A DNA stretch of 64,000 nucleotides from Onchocerca volvulus (lineage: Eukaryota > Nematoda > Chromadorea > Rhabditida > Onchocercidae), in the NCBI GenBank assembly GCA_000499405.2, contig HG738138.1, positions 17,027,054 through 17,091,053 on the forward strand. Direction: 5' to 3'. A program made the position numbers and the translations under genes. Below, piece after piece: positions 49,560 to 63,756 of the stretch (position 1 is its first letter; every line of letters begins with the position of its first letter). Below the pieces are notes generated by a model, which was given only the letters and a program-made list of their open reading frames with translations, was not told the DNA's origin and searched no databases.

Positions 49560-51658
49560 TTGGAATAAGTGAAATTTTTGGCGAAAATTTCAAACAAATT
49601 CTCAAGTTATTTTAAAATTCCCAATATGGATGATCTGTAAAAAAAGAAACAGTTATTGCTCAGCATCTCATAAATTCAACCATTTCATAACAATAACTAA
49701 AACTCATAGAATTGATGCAAATATAATTAATTATAGAAATCATAAACAGCAAAAATTCTTTTTATTACTTTTTTAACTAAAATTAAGATTCAATAAATTT
49801 GTTTTATTCAAAAAATTTGTTTGAAATCAAAATTTATTCAGAAATACCATTTATCGGTTCAGTAATATTTGTTGTCAGAGTTTTTATTTCATTAATTTTT
49901 ATCTCAATATACTTGAGACAATATTTATAATAAATGCGGCAATAATATATAAATATAAATGTGAAATATTTATTACAGTATGTTTTTAAAAAAATGAAAG
50001 CTTTTTATTCTTACAATATTTGAAAATAGAAAAGCTAATAGCTATGAAATCTTTGAAAATGTCTGACTTTCAAATTGGAAAAGACTGAATAAGATGTATT
50101 TAACTAAGTAATTTCATTTTTAAGTAGATGGTAACCGACTGCTTTAGAGCATTAAAAAACTTTTATTAAATGTAAATAAAAGGTTGAAAAATCTGTTTTC
50201 GAAAAGTGCGATGTATAGCACTATATTTTTCAATGGTTGAATTTAGATTTTATTATTTTAGTTATTGCTGTCAAAGCTATAGAATACTGTAAATGTGTTG
50301 AGCATGAGTTCATTTCGAAATAAAAAAGTACTGAAATAATATATGATATAAAAGACTGAAGCAGTTTTACAAAAAAAAAAAAAATGTCAACTGAATCAAC
50401 TAGTAAAAATTATGTTGAACCAAAGGAGATGATTTAAAGATTTGAATTATTTTTCTGGTCATTTCCAGAGTAACTGACCGAATCTAGTATCAAGCATCAC
50501 ATGTTCGAAACATCTTGAAATTTGAAACTATGTATGAAACTATATTTTTAAAACTTTTTTCTAGCCAATTATGATCAATGAAAATGCAAGAACCTTTAAG
50601 CTGTTTAAGTTTTATCATTTCTTATCTTTATCAGCCTTGAAAAAAAATTTATAGTTATAAAATTTAGATGTTAAGTTTATTACTGGAATTATGAACTTCT
50701 TAGAATTGGGAAAATTACATTATCATTTTATAATAGCGCATGACATGATGAATTTTCAAGAGTTAACTTAATAAAAATTCAAATTTTTTTAGAAGAATTG
50801 AAAATAACTCTAGCTTATCGATTAAAAAAAAAAGAAATGGAAAGAGATTACAATTATCCAGGAAAAAAAAGTGACAATAGCATTGAGAGGAGTAGTTATG
50901 TACGAAAATCGTCAATAAAATTTGTTTAAATGAGGGCAAAAATTAGACATACGCTATTTAATCTGATAGAAAAGAACTAGTTCATTCAATTTGACAGCAA
51001 CAGCAACAACAACAATATAAACAACAACAACAATAATACACAAGCCAGTATTCAAGAAAATTATTTCAGAAGGTTTTCCATAACTAATCGAATAGATATG
51101 TATGAGTGATGCTCAAAATAGATTTAGTACTAGATTCATTTCTTTATAGGAAATTCTGCTATTCACAGTTTGATATTTGATTGTATTATAGTAATTTAAA
51201 TAGGATTGGATAGAACTGAAATTGAATGCGTCTTTATGTTAAATAAAATGAAAATTCTTCTTTATGATGATGAATTCATGTAGAGATAGAACAAGAAATT
51301 ATTAGATTTTGCTATTATCATATATCGAATTATTTTGTTTGCTTGGTTGTTTATTCTCTTTTTTATCATTTGTTCGTTTGCTTATTTTCATTATTTGATA
51401 TTTGATTCAGAAGTAAATTGTGCATTAAATTTATATTCTGCTATTATTAAGTCTATGTTACACTTTTTTTTAAAATGTAAATGAAATCAATATTTTACTT
51501 TTCTTTCAGCATCCTTAAACGTTATTATAAATCATCATACTTTCATACGGTAATTTAATTGTGTGCATAAATTCAAATTTAAATTTAATTTCACGACATT
51601 CTTTTTTCTTTATTCATCATATAAAGATTGTTTTCTATATGCATAGACATATTTATCA
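49560..51658. other. Intergenic, nothing recognised
   Basis: AT-rich, with a CAA/CAG-rich tract at 50994-51035. It should contain the promoter of the TSP1/C6 gene and the 3' flank of the EF-hand gene. Confidence 0.45.
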
Positions 51659-53427
51659 TTAAGGATATTTGCATGTAGCCAAATCTTCATCGTTCATATA
51701 ATTTCGTACCATAAACGTAAATTCATCATAATCTAGAACGCCATCACCATCAACGTCTGCTTCTGCGAATATATCATCGATAACTACCTTATCACGTATA
51801 TCACCTAATTCATTGAGAATATATTGGAAATCCTTCTTTGATATTATGCCAACTTCACCCTACAATAAATGAAATATATGAGTTACGGAGGATACCTGAA
51901 AAGAAACTTCCCGGAAATATGCTACAGAGGTTATATGTGTCCATAATTATATTTCAAGCATACCATTAGTTTGCTTAGAATTTGATAAGTTTTGAAAGAT
52001 TTTATGATAAATAAACGGAGTATTCCAGAAAAATACTGGTAGAGCAGATTAAGAAGATAAATAAATGACGTATTAAAAGGTAAGAATAGATTTCAATTTG
52101 TGGGAAATTGAATTTTATTACATTTGTTTGTTTCATAGTATCAGACCTTTTTATTTCAACTTTTTTTCTATCATTTCATCACTTACTCTGTCGAAAACAG
52201 CGAAACATTCTCGTGTCACATCATTCCAACTATTCTGTTTGTCACTCATTCGTTTCATCACATCACAAAATTCATGAAAATCAATTTCATGATTGCCCAT
52301 CTACAAATGTAAAATCAAAATTCATCTTAATAATCAGGAATTATTTTAATCACTTTTTTTATTCGTTGAATTATTCTAATTAAGACTTAATTTTGTAATG
52401 AAAACGAAAAAAAACATTACATCGAAACTTAATTAGAATAATTAATTCATACCTGATCTACCTCCTCAATGATTTGTTCAAGTTCATTTTTCTGCGGCTC
52501 TAAGCCCAAATTTTTCATTGCACTTTCTAATTCATCAATACCAATTGCGCCACTACCATCTGAAATTGACATCAAAATGTTGAATTACAAACAACGATAC
52601 ATTTGATTTCGTCTCAGTTCACCGACCTAACGCTAAATTTTACCATAAAATCTTCCAAAACTATTCAATGATTCGAAAAAATTATAAAAGATTTTCAAAT
52701 TTCATATATTATGAACAATTAACCGGTATCAAACACACTGAACACTTGATAATATTCTTCTAACTCTTCTTGTGAATATCCAGCAAGTTTCGCCTTCAAT
52801 AATGGGACATTTGTTCCGGAATTCAGCCGTTGATTAAAATCATGATGGAACTTATGCTGTAATTTAAATATGAAAAAATCTCTTTTATTTTTGCATTTCT
52901 CTGAAAATCAAGTTTATTATCTGAGCTTAGAAAAGCTTTAAAAAAACAGTCTTTAATTTATCCTGAAACATTAAATGTCTTCAAGCTGTTTTCAAAACTT
53001 TTCAATAATACTCTAAGGAATCTTTGAGACTTATCAATTACTACTATCAACATATTCTTTCAACAATAATGATAATTAATGTACCACAATCTAAAAAGCG
53101 TAAATTTTGCAAGGAAAATACGGTAATGTTCATTTCGCGATAGCTTTCACCTAATTAATTATTCCAAAACCTTCACTACTGAGTAATTCAAATGTATTAC
53201 TTTTTGATTAGTTAATTACATTAATATATCAATTAGCATGTCAGAAGGATGTAAAATTACTTAGATTTAAATCATCTTCTGAAATTTCTTTAAAAAAAAA
53301 AAAAAAAAAGCATAAATACCTTGATAGCTCCAGCAATTATTGATGCTCGACTGCTTGGTGGATTTGATAAAAAAGCTTTCTGTCGTCCCGAGAATCTCTT
53401 GCTATTACGCGGTGTTGTACTCATCAT
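51659..53427 (-). CDS. EF-hand calcium-binding protein, calmodulin-like (220 aa, 5 exons)
   Basis: Exons: 53427-53320, 52856-52724, 52559-52453, 52300-52187, 51859-51659, with agreeing phases. Four EF-hands are laid out in calmodulin order. Loop 1 (DTDGSGAIGIDE, residues 79-90) and loop 4 (DVDGDGVLDYDE, 189-200) have all canonical ligands and should bind calcium. Loop 2 (DQMGNHEIDFHE, 115-126) has Met at position 3. Loop 3 (starts D153) has Gly and Val at positions 3 and 5 and Asp at 12, so it is probably inactive. An N-terminal extension of about 65 residues, basic and Ser-rich, is absent from calmodulin (149 aa). The family acts as calcium sensors or motor light chains; the exact member is not clear. 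The start at 53427 is the first in-frame ATG of an open frame that extends upstream, so an earlier exon cannot be excluded. Confidence 0.85.
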
Positions 53428-56279
53428 AACTTTATTACGCCGTCTCTTCTGTTCATTCTTTTTTATAAAAACACAATCTTCAGGCAACAATAATTTTACA
53501 TAATAATTCAAACAATAATTTCATACGATGTTTGTTCGCTTTCAGCGTAAATTTGATTACGTGAAAAATTACTTGATTTATTATGCTAAAAAAAAAAAGA
53601 AAAAAAAAAAACATTGGGCATTTGAAATTGACGCAAAACGAAAAGAAGGATGTAAGAGAAAAGCAAATAAGACTGGGAAGGTTATTTTATGCTAGCAAAA
53701 CTAGAAAGTTAGAATTAACGAAGAGAGAGGAAGAGAGATGGAGAGAAAAGTCCAAGTTTATCGATAGCCTAGTGTGGCAAGCAAAGAAAATTTAAATATC
53801 TTTGTAAATTAAAATTTGTAAGATTTTCGCGCTAGCAACAACGTGTTCAAAATACCGAACGATATTTTCACCGGTATAGCCAAATATAAGAAGGACAATT
53901 ATGACATATGGCCTAATTTATGCTGCATTTTTTGGCCAAAGGATTACTTCCGATGCAGATATCAATATTTATTCGCCTTAACAAATTATAGCAATCTTAC
54001 TGAGTTTCTTGTATGGCTTTTATTTAGTTTTCTCTTTCCTTCTCTACACACTCGGAAAAAAAAGTATTTTATACGGCTTTCAGAAAAAAAAAAGAAAAAG
54101 TTGGCAAATGAAAATTAGATAGTCTTACAGCAATTAGGTTATCTAATTTTTATCGATCAAAAAAGTCAGATAAATAATATTTTTATGAGTCTGATTTGAA
54201 TATGTTCATTTAAAATTATTCGTTAGTGATATGCAATTTCTATAATAACATCTTCCGTATAAGTTTTTGGGAATAAAGAAAAAAAAAAGATGAAAAATAA
54301 AACTGCTTTTTTGACTTTCTAAACTTAATTTTTAAAAAATTTGCATAAGCATCTGAGATGCTAGCAATTGTTCCTGTAGTGACTTCAAGCGATGTGTATC
54401 ATTTGCTATTTATCCTATTAAAGAAATCTTTGAAAATTACTTTATTTTTAATAATTAAAATTTTTTTCTTAGCTAAAAAAATAAATTAATAGTATTAATA
54501 ATCAATCAATGCATTTGAAAATAACAAGAAAATGATATCATATTTCGAATAATTCAACTTCTGAAAGAAAAAATTTTAAGATTACAAAAAAACTTTAAAA
54601 AATGCCACAATAATTTATGGAAGATATGAATAAATGTTCGTTTAAAAGCCAAGAAAAAAAAATACTAATATAGATAATAATGACAATGACAATCAAAATT
54701 AAAATGATAAAATGATTATAAAAAATTGAAATGAAAAAAAGCGAATGGAAGAATATCAAAATAGCTTAAGCACAAATGCATTTTTTATTTTATTTTTAAG
54801 CCGGGAATAAATATCTGAACATATTAAAAAGACAAACTTTAATGCAAATATTAAAAATCAACAACATTTTCTGCGTTAAAATATTAGTCTTTCCAATATA
54901 GTGTAATTTAAAAAAAAAAAAAATAAAATGAAATAAAAGAGAAATCAGTAACAAGGAAAATAGAAAATGATCTTTAAAAAAATCAATAATAGCGAAAAAA
55001 AGCAATGAGAATGAAGTAAATGATTAAGTTGTCTTACTTCTCTAATGCAGCAATATTATGATAATTATGGAAATGAAATGGATTTTAAACAATTTATCAA
55101 GATTGATGCATATGCTTATCAAATTTAAACATTAACATGATGCAAAAAATAAGAAATGATAATTGATATGATTGATTATTTTAATTTTAGCGAAACTAAA
55201 AAGCCGATAAATGAGATAGAACCATTTTAGGCTTCTCTAAGCAAAATTACTAATTTCATGCCCATATCATAATCAATCATTTTAAATCTCCTAAATGATT
55301 TAAAAAGAAATTACTTTAGCTTTCTTTGCGTTAAAATTAAATTGTTGTTTAGTCATCACTGTTTTTTCATATATGAGAAAAGAAATATGTAGCAGGAATG
55401 GCTAGCAGCTTGATGATAGCAACGAAATCTATATTTTATTGCCTGGGCAACCAAAAGCTTTCATTATTGCATTTTAATTATCATGAATCTTTCTATTAAT
55501 CAGTGAGAAACTTAGAATGTTAATACTGCAAATATTAATGCAAAAGTTCATTGTTTAAAAAAATTTCAAGGGATTTTTAATATTCAACAGTTAAGTATGT
55601 TTACATATGGAATTCAAAATAGTTTTTGTTTAAGGAATGATAATAACTAGATAGGCGGCAATGGTGCAAAACATGATAAGCTTGTATCAAAATATTTTAA
55701 AATATTACCGAGCTGATAACGAATGGATTCGAATCATTGTGATTCCACTATGGAAGGAATCTTTTAACGATTGTTATTGTGAATTTGTTTTAAAAAATTC
55801 GAAAAAATGGAAGGAATCTATATGACAGGATTAGAAAAAACTTTGCATGCATTAAAAGTAATCAAAAAAAAAAAAAAAAAATCGAAAAAAACATGGTATG
55901 GATAAAATTTTTTAAAAATAGAAATGCCATTCTTGGAGTATTAGTCATTTATCATCCTTCATTAACGCATACATTAGCTAATGTCGAAAAATCCGGAAAT
56001 TTTTTACCAAAATATTTTGTATAATAGAAATTTATAACATTTCTCAGTCAACTGAATTATTATTATTAATCCATGTCTCATTCTTTGATCTGATAAAAAG
56101 GCCTTTATCCTCTCATCACCCGATCTGCTAAATAAACTTATATGCACAGTTTAAAATGTTGAAATCCATGTTGTCTAAAATTTTGCAAGGACTAAAGCTC
56201 GTGTTCATTGTTTAAAACTGGAAGCACTATCTATCTCTTACCCTTTATTCTGATAACCAAACCCTCTCTATCATATATT
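53428..56279. other. Intergenic, nothing recognised
   Basis: AT-rich with many A runs. The Lys/Glu-rich frame at 53583-53795 (plus) comes from poly-A-rich DNA and has no splice partner or domain. Confidence 0.45.
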
Positions 56280-58990
56280 GTAAGTCATCGCTTATTACAA
56301 GACCAAGGATTATCGATATAAAAAATAATCAGTATCAAGCAGTAGTAATTCAATAGCTACCCAGGGACCACTTACTCAGCAATCAACCCAACGGTCACTC
56401 AACTCACTCGACAATCAATGTTGCCCAATTCAGTCTAGTTCACCAGTACTCAATTCACCTTTACCGCACTCAAGCGATCAACTGCAATCGTGATATCATC
56501 TGACTTTATTCTATCTAATAAAGTAGACGAAGAATCACTCTTCTGCCAATCAACATAACTTTTATTGCCAACTCTCGTTGCTTCAAAAAACTTTCCCGAC
56601 AATTTTATTTAGCGCTACAAACCGAGACAAAACTTGCCAGCTTAATGATAAATGTTGAACTGGCAAGGAAAAATTTGAAACAACTCATCGAGAAGTCAAA
56701 GGTTTGAATCTAATGTCGCCAGATCAGCAGTTACCAAAGGATGAACTGCGTCCACAATATGAGGCCAAGAGAAGAGATCGTCAAACAAAAAATCAGGCTT
56801 CTCGAATTATACACTGACAGTTTCGAATCAATCAACAGAAATTGGTAGGACTTCATATGGAGAATCAAAAGCTCGCAAAAGAAGAAAGAAGAAGGGAAAT
56901 ATGCGGACATCGTGAACGATACAGGTATTATAAAATTGATAAATGATGGTAAAGAATCTGTTGTAGCTCTATTATGTATAAAGATGACTTCGAGCTAGTT
57001 TTTTAGCAACTAAGCAAATATAAAATAAGAGAATTAGTCCCTCAAAATGAGTCATTTCAGTAGCCCGTTAGTCTGCAGTAAATTTGCCCCATCTATCACT
57101 ATCAGTATTCAGTGGTGATCCCAAGACATGGAAAAAATTCTAGAATGGCTTTAAAGCCGCAGTCCGTCTTTAAAGAATTCTAGACATTCAAAAATTAAAT
57201 TACCTAATCTCTCGTCTCAAAGAGGATTATTGCAAGCAGTTAGAGGTTATGATATTGTCCCCGAAAATTACGATATTGTAAGATCAGTTCTAATCAGGAA
57301 ATCGCTGTATGACGAATTACAATCCATCAAGAGGAATTATAGAGAGTAAAGAGTAATAGTTGACGCAATCAAAAGGGTACTTCGACATTCAGAAGCTATA
57401 GGTGACAACCTAGAGCACTCTAGCATCGAAAATTTCACCCTAGAAATATATTTTCTATTAATTTTCTATGGTGGACCAATTTTTTTTCCATCATAGAAAG
57501 AAGATTGCCGAATTGGACATTGGACAGAATATATCAACAAAAAGAAAAGCAAGAATTTTGGTCGGTCACTAAGTTCCGATGATTCTTGATTAGTCGAAAG
57601 CAGTGAGGAAGTGGCTAGAAGCCAAATCTCTATTAGTGGGAAGACAAAGAGCTTAACTGAGTCAAAGACAAATCAAACCTCATGTTATACCAGAGAAGAA
57701 ACACGGACCTACCTGCAACCAAGATGCGCCATCAAAAGATTCAAAATTGACCATAAATCCTTTAAAAAATTACAATTGGCAGCAAAAGAAGGAGAGCTTA
57801 GGCCTTTTGTAACAAGGAATACTGGGATGATGAATGTCAAGTTTATCCCACTCTCAGACAACGAATGGAACGTTCAAGAAAAAATAACGCTTGCTCTAAT
57901 TGTCTTTAACCAGGAGATTAGGTAACAGAATGCAATATACGAAAACGTTCACTTTTCCATTGTAAAGGTTCCCACAACATTCATTATTATTTCAAGCCAA
58001 ACAAAAGGATGGAGTGCAAAATGCTGGGCAAACGAAAAGAAGAAAAGATCTAACGATCATAACCAATTCAAACCGGGAGAAAGGATTAAGGAGATAAAGA
58101 AATCTTACTCTTGTGCAAGGGAATCAAAGTAATCAATCCAAAAATACTAAGAATTGAAGAACAAGCCCCAGCACTACTTGATTTCGGTTCGCAATTATCC
58201 TTTATCTCGAAGAATTTAGCAATCGACTTAATCTACAAGATACCGATGAAGAAGAACACAAATTGTCATATTGCCTCATTCGTCAGTAAGATACCAAAAC
58301 CATATCTTGCAGTCATATTAGATTTGAGGCCAACATGATAGTCTAAAAAATTAGTGGAAGCAGCTGATTTACTTATCGGAGCTGATTGCTTCAAATTCAT
58401 CCAACTAGGACTAAAATGAAGATTCTCCTTTATTAATACGAAACTTGGACCTATGATGGCAAGAAACGGACACACTAGGAAAATCCCAAATCCTAATTCA
58501 TTATCGGTCGAAACCATTTCAGTATGTATGGCTAGCATGACTATTCGAGAAGTGATTAATATGGAAACTGAATTGTAGATATCCAGAACAACCTAACGCC
58601 CCTAACATCCAGGATGATGAAAAAGCGTTAGAACGATACAAAGGAAGTATTACCAAACAAAATAAGAGATATCAAGTCTGTTGGTTCTTGGAGAGAAACA
58701 AAGATTAAATTAGGTAATGACTTGAGCCATGATTTGGTCGTTTAAAAACACTGATTAAATGACTACGACAAAACAATTCGGGATTCAAAAATAATTTAAG
58801 AAGTTTATCCGGAATTGAGTTAAGAAGGCATAATTCATTATCTACCTCACCCCATACAAACCTGTAACGAAACTCAGAATAGTCTACGATGCTTCTGCGA
58901 CCTCAAAGATGCGAAAAGTTTGAATGAAATATTATATCGTGGACTTATAACGTTTCTGGATTTGGTGGAATATTACTAAGCTTTCGAATG
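56280..58990 (+). mobile_element. Decayed BEL/Pao LTR retrotransposon (LTR part, gag, protease and RT relics)
   Basis: Domains occur in the expected order but are broken by stops. A TATA-like block (GATATAAAAA, 56315-56324) lies in a probable 5' LTR, followed by a Ser/Gln-rich leader. About 57070-57340 matches Gag of BEL/Pao elements (SLSVFSGDPKTWKKF, then GYDIVPENYDIV). A short aspartic-protease-like motif (LLDFGSQLSFI) lies at about 58165-58205. Reverse-transcriptase N-terminal relics (RYQVCW near 58671, LRIVYDASA and SLNEILYRGL near 58870-58950) close the series. No catalytic RT core, integrase or 3' LTR is visible, so the copy is dead and probably truncated at about 58990. Domain order identifies the family well; the ends are approximate. 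Confidence 0.85.
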
Positions 58991-61179
58991 ATGAGAAATA
59001 GTTTTAGTTGAATTTCAGTCAAATGGAGAAGGAACCGTGCCAAATAACAACTGAACAACTGACATCTGACAGGAATTCTATCAAATTCTCTGCTGAAAGA
59101 ATTTTCAATATGCATTTCAGAGAACCTGAAATGCTTCATTATTTAATTATGATTTTTTCTTTCTTATTTAAATATTCTAATTACACTGATAGGCTAAATC
59201 ACATGTTTATCTTTAAAACTGAATAATATATTCAGCAAGAAGCGATGCAGAAATTGAATGAACGAAATTTAAAATCAAAAATATAGTTTCAAGATAACAA
59301 ATCATTCTATTAGCTTTTGTGTGTTAAATAAAGTCAAAACTCAAACTTTTAAGAAATAATTAAACAAACATCTAATTAGCTCAAAATAAATTCTTTTTTT
59401 TAAATTCACAAATGAGAGGAGTAATTCAGGAAATTCCGAAAGTCCAATATATCTTAGAGTTTCTCATTTGAGAAATCTTTTTGAGAAATTTTTATTTTAA
59501 CAGTTTTGAACTTTTTTTCCTGAAATTCAAAGGCACTCCGGATTAAGCATCAGTTTCATGTACAACTTCTAATGGTCCCACTTTGCGTGAAATATGCTAG
59601 CAGCATAGTTAAAGCTAAAATCAGGTAATTCACTATTCTCTGTATCATAGGCTTTTAACGCTCACAGTATTATTAAAAGACATTATTGCTACTATCAGTA
59701 CAATAATCACGACAAAAACTGTTGACAGATTAAATTTAAGAAGCAAAAGCGTGAAAAAAATTAGAAGTATATTGAGGATATTCCTAAAATATCACATGAT
59801 GGACAGCGCTAACGCTTTATAACGTAAATTCTGTTGACATTAAAAAACCTGAAAAACTACTCAGAAAAATCACTTCAAATCAAAATTCGCCGTTAGAATA
59901 TTTCATTTTAGTAAATATTCATACTTTTCAATATGCCTCATTGATATCTTATCAGCAGGCTATGTCCAAGCAGTATAATATGAAGTATTTACATTTTTTA
60001 AGCAAATAAAATATGATTTCTTCGTAGCTATTGAGTTTTATAAAAATGAATATCTTTATTTAATTGCAATTTATTTTTTTAAACGATAACAGATTTCACG
60101 AAACAGTTTTACCAAAAATTTTTTACACATGCTTTATTATCATCGTGCACTTGTTTCCCTATTTCCTTACAAATATATTGTGGTATTAGAATAATCGGAA
60201 GGTGCCTTACTGACTGTAATTTGCCTCCTGTACTTAGCTTTTTCTGGCAAGAGGGTGAGTATGGAGGCATCTAGATCTACTGAATTTACACTGAATGAGA
60301 AGTCAATATTAATGGAAATTCTAGATTTCAATTTCTAGAAGCTTATATTTGCTAGTTTTTCAAGAAAAAGGAACATTTTCACGCTAAATAATCACTAAAT
60401 GTAATCATATCCATCTTACTTGCACAGCTTTCAAATATTTATTTCGAGCAAAAAAGATGATTGTTATTAATACCTCTGAAGTTTTATTGAAATGTTAGAA
60501 TCAGTGATACGACTCTTGAAATTTAGCCCAATGAAAATAAATATTTCATTCAACAGGTATTATCACTTTCTTTAGAATTCCAGAAACTTCCAATATTATT
60601 ATCACCTCCGTCAGAATTCTATAGATCTTTTTTTCTCACTTCTGAAAGAGTATTTTGCTCATATGTTTCCACTTGGATTTGACCATTCCGATCATTTAGG
60701 CATAAATGTTTTACACTATTTGATCTGTGGTCATTTACCAATAATCTGAAATATCTGACTATATCCTACAAACACGAAATGAATTTTCAATTTCTATTGA
60801 GATCCATCTGATTACGGTATTTTTTGCAATAATTTCGACAAATTAGAATACTTTCTTACTGATATAAATAATAGATATATCACTTTGCAGTATTATTATG
60901 TCACACTTTATTGATCCTAAAAACTTCACAATAAATTATAATATTTTAAAGAAGAAAATTTACATAAATACAAACATATATTTTAAATAGCCCCGTATTA
61001 GAAAAGTGCAGTCTTAGATACAGTTCAAAACACTGGAAAAATATGCAAATCAATACATCAAAGAATGAGAATGATCGGTTGCTTATTTGCAAATGATATA
61101 GACTGCACTAATCTAATGCAAGCCAAACCACCTGTGTGTTATTAAAGAACATATTTTATATAGTTCCATGCCATTGTTA
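58991..61179. other. Intergenic, nothing recognised
   Basis: AT-rich sequence downstream of the retrotransposon relic. I found no continuing pol or integrase motifs and no exon-like frames. Confidence 0.45.
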
Positions 61180-63756
61180 CTATACAGAATGATCATCAAC
61201 GGAAATCTCATACGGCTGCTTTTCTACAGGTACAAAAAGGTAAGTATCATGCGATAATATGCGCTCCCTAGATCCACATTTGTTGTCATACCTAAAACTT
61301 AATTGATAAAAACTAATAAAGTGAAATTAACAAAATGTTGGAAAAAATGCGAATGAAATAAAAGAATTACTTCTATAGAATGTAAAATTGTCAAAAATGA
61401 TCTTTTCTCCAAGTGTATCGATCCAAGGGGGAAAAAAGTTTTTCAAACTAACCAGAACAGTGGTGAAGTAATTGTAAAATCACGAAATCCATCGATCTGG
61501 CGCAAGTCATTTTCTACGGCTCTGATATCACCATCAAAAGTATCGTGAAAAATACAACCATTCTCAGTTTTGGTCCAGTTAATAAAATAATTCCATTTGG
61601 TTGAAATTAACAATTTGGGTCGCTTCAAATTCAGGCGTTGTAAATTTTCAATATTAATCTTAAAATATCCATTCTGAGCATGATTTATATTTCTCTGTCA
61701 CAGTTGATTGCATTATTCTCAACTATGCATAATTGTCTAAGTAAAAACTATTAGAGAATCAATTAGTTTTGCAATCTTCAAATCTTTTCCGTCAAAATTA
61801 GAACCAAATGCTATTCATTATTTGGAACGATACTCCAAAGGACCCTATCCATTTCCTGATAAACGATTACTTCATTTCCATGAAGTTTGAGAAGATGTAA
61901 ATCAGGTAAATCATCGCTGTTTAGATTATTCCAGACTTCATCTTTATAGGAATCTCCAAGATTGCTTAGATCCAAAAAAACTAAGCGCCTGAAAGAAAAA
62001 AAAAAAAAAAAACGATTTGTTTCTCTAACAAAATAGATAGCCAGAAAAATATTTTGTTTCAGAACTGTTTCGAAATGATTAATACATTAAAGATACTAAC
62101 CTAACTGTTCTAGAAATGAACTTGTTCGCTGGCTCTAACTGGAATGACTTTGAGAAATATCTTGCCATAGCTATGAATAAAAAAAAATATTTCGGTGTTT
62201 TGACTGCATATTGCAATGCACTAAAATTTACTTCTCAATACTAAATTAGTTCTCATGGGAAAGTGAAAATTCAGACTGTTTAATAAAAAGAATGAACATT
62301 TTAAAAAGAAAATTAACAGTTAATTTAATCACTTGAAATTGCTAATAATAAATGGCATAGCTTCGTCGCCCATATATTCATTGAATGACAGACCAAGTGT
62401 TCTCAACTCTGGACAACTGTAATGACTAATATTTAATTTCCTGATAATATATTCCGTCTCCAAAAATATATTAATCTAAAAGTATTTTCCGTGAACTCTC
62501 AACTTACAGCTTTCTACGACTCATTTTTATTGTAACCAAAATTTGTGCATTGTAGTGATAATTTGAAAACAAAAAAAAACATGCTTCTGATCGATAGCTT
62601 TTAAAAGATCAGTTCTGCAAACATGGAGATCTGCAATTTCTAAATGCTTGAGTTTGTATGGGAATGATTTTTCAGGTTCTTTGACTGGTAAAGTGAATAA
62701 ATCAATCATTCCTTCAGTGGAAAGGTCACAATCTTGGCCACCATAGTGCATCCGTAGCTCTTCCAAATTGTACAAATTCTGCAACATCAAAAGAATAATT
62801 TAAAAAAGTAAACCAAAATAACATCAATCGTTTCATAACGTTCACTGTAGAATTAATAATCAAAATATCACAAAGTGAAATTTAATTAATTGCGAATAAA
62901 ATTTCCAGAACAGAAATTCCATGACAGAACAGCTAAATCGATACACTCATGCGAAATCAGCAGTGTGAATCATTTAGTCTTCAGAAACAAGAAAAAAATA
63001 CAAAGTAAAAATTATAAAAACACAAAAAATATAAAAATTATTTTCAAAATCTAGCTAAAACACTAGAAATTATCCCACCATTTTTCCATAATGGTCTAAT
63101 ATCCTTATATTGTGAGAAGATTTTAAGCCATATTTTAAAGATTCTTTTACTTACTTTTAATGGAGCAATATCTTCATCTAAGGTATAAAGACAAATAGCC
63201 AATGAGAATACTTTCAAATTACGCAATTCAGCAATATACCGAAAGTCTTCGTTTTCAATGGAATATCCAAGATAAAGTTCGGTAAGTGTTGTTTTCCATG
63301 GAGAAATTTTGATTTCGCTGAAACTAAAAAACAGCAATATTAATGAACATGTTAGTGATGCTAATGAATATAGTAATGACTGATAAAAAATGTGTATCAG
63401 TTGTTGCAATTTTAATCAAATATTTCGAGATGAAGCTAAGTGTCAGCAATTCTCAAGCAATGCGGTTTCAAAATATAAAGTCATAAAACTGCTTTTAAAA
63501 AGTCAACGACAGTCAATAATTCTCGTCAAAATAATTTCGAAAGGATAAAAATGTACTTCACTCTGGTTGCCCCTTGATGAATATATAATAAATTTAATGG
63601 ACGTTTACAAGTCGATAATCTTGCATTAGTTTTCGAGCAGTATTGTTCTACACTGCCCATGAAAAAATTTTGCATTTTCGGGAAAATGTTTTCATCGTCA
63701 AATAACATTTCCAGCATTTCATTCCATTCCTTTCCATTTTGATCACTAATGGAACA
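61180..63756 (-). CDS. Leucine-rich-repeat protein, 5' end beyond the window (at least 404 aa, 8 exons seen)
   Basis: Exons: 63756-63557, 63317-63155, 62778-62581, 62475-62333, 62160-62101, 61988-61871, 61673-61453, 61291-61180; all phases agree, and the total from the first visible exon to the stop is 1215 nt. The peptide carries irregular leucine-rich repeats: 'LTELYLGY', 'LRNLKVFSLAI', 'LYNLEELRMHY', 'LKHLEIADLHV', 'CPELRTLGLSFNEY', 'RRLVFLDLSNLGD', 'LPDLHLLKLHGNE' and 'LQRLNLKRPKLL'. The last about 85 residues are not LRR and end in a polar tail. No F-box is visible, though it could lie in missing 5' exons. ZYG-11/ZER-1-like and F-box LRR proteins (ubiquitin ligase substrate receptors) have comparable repeats; I cannot choose between them. 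LRR assignment is secure, function is not. Confidence 0.75.
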
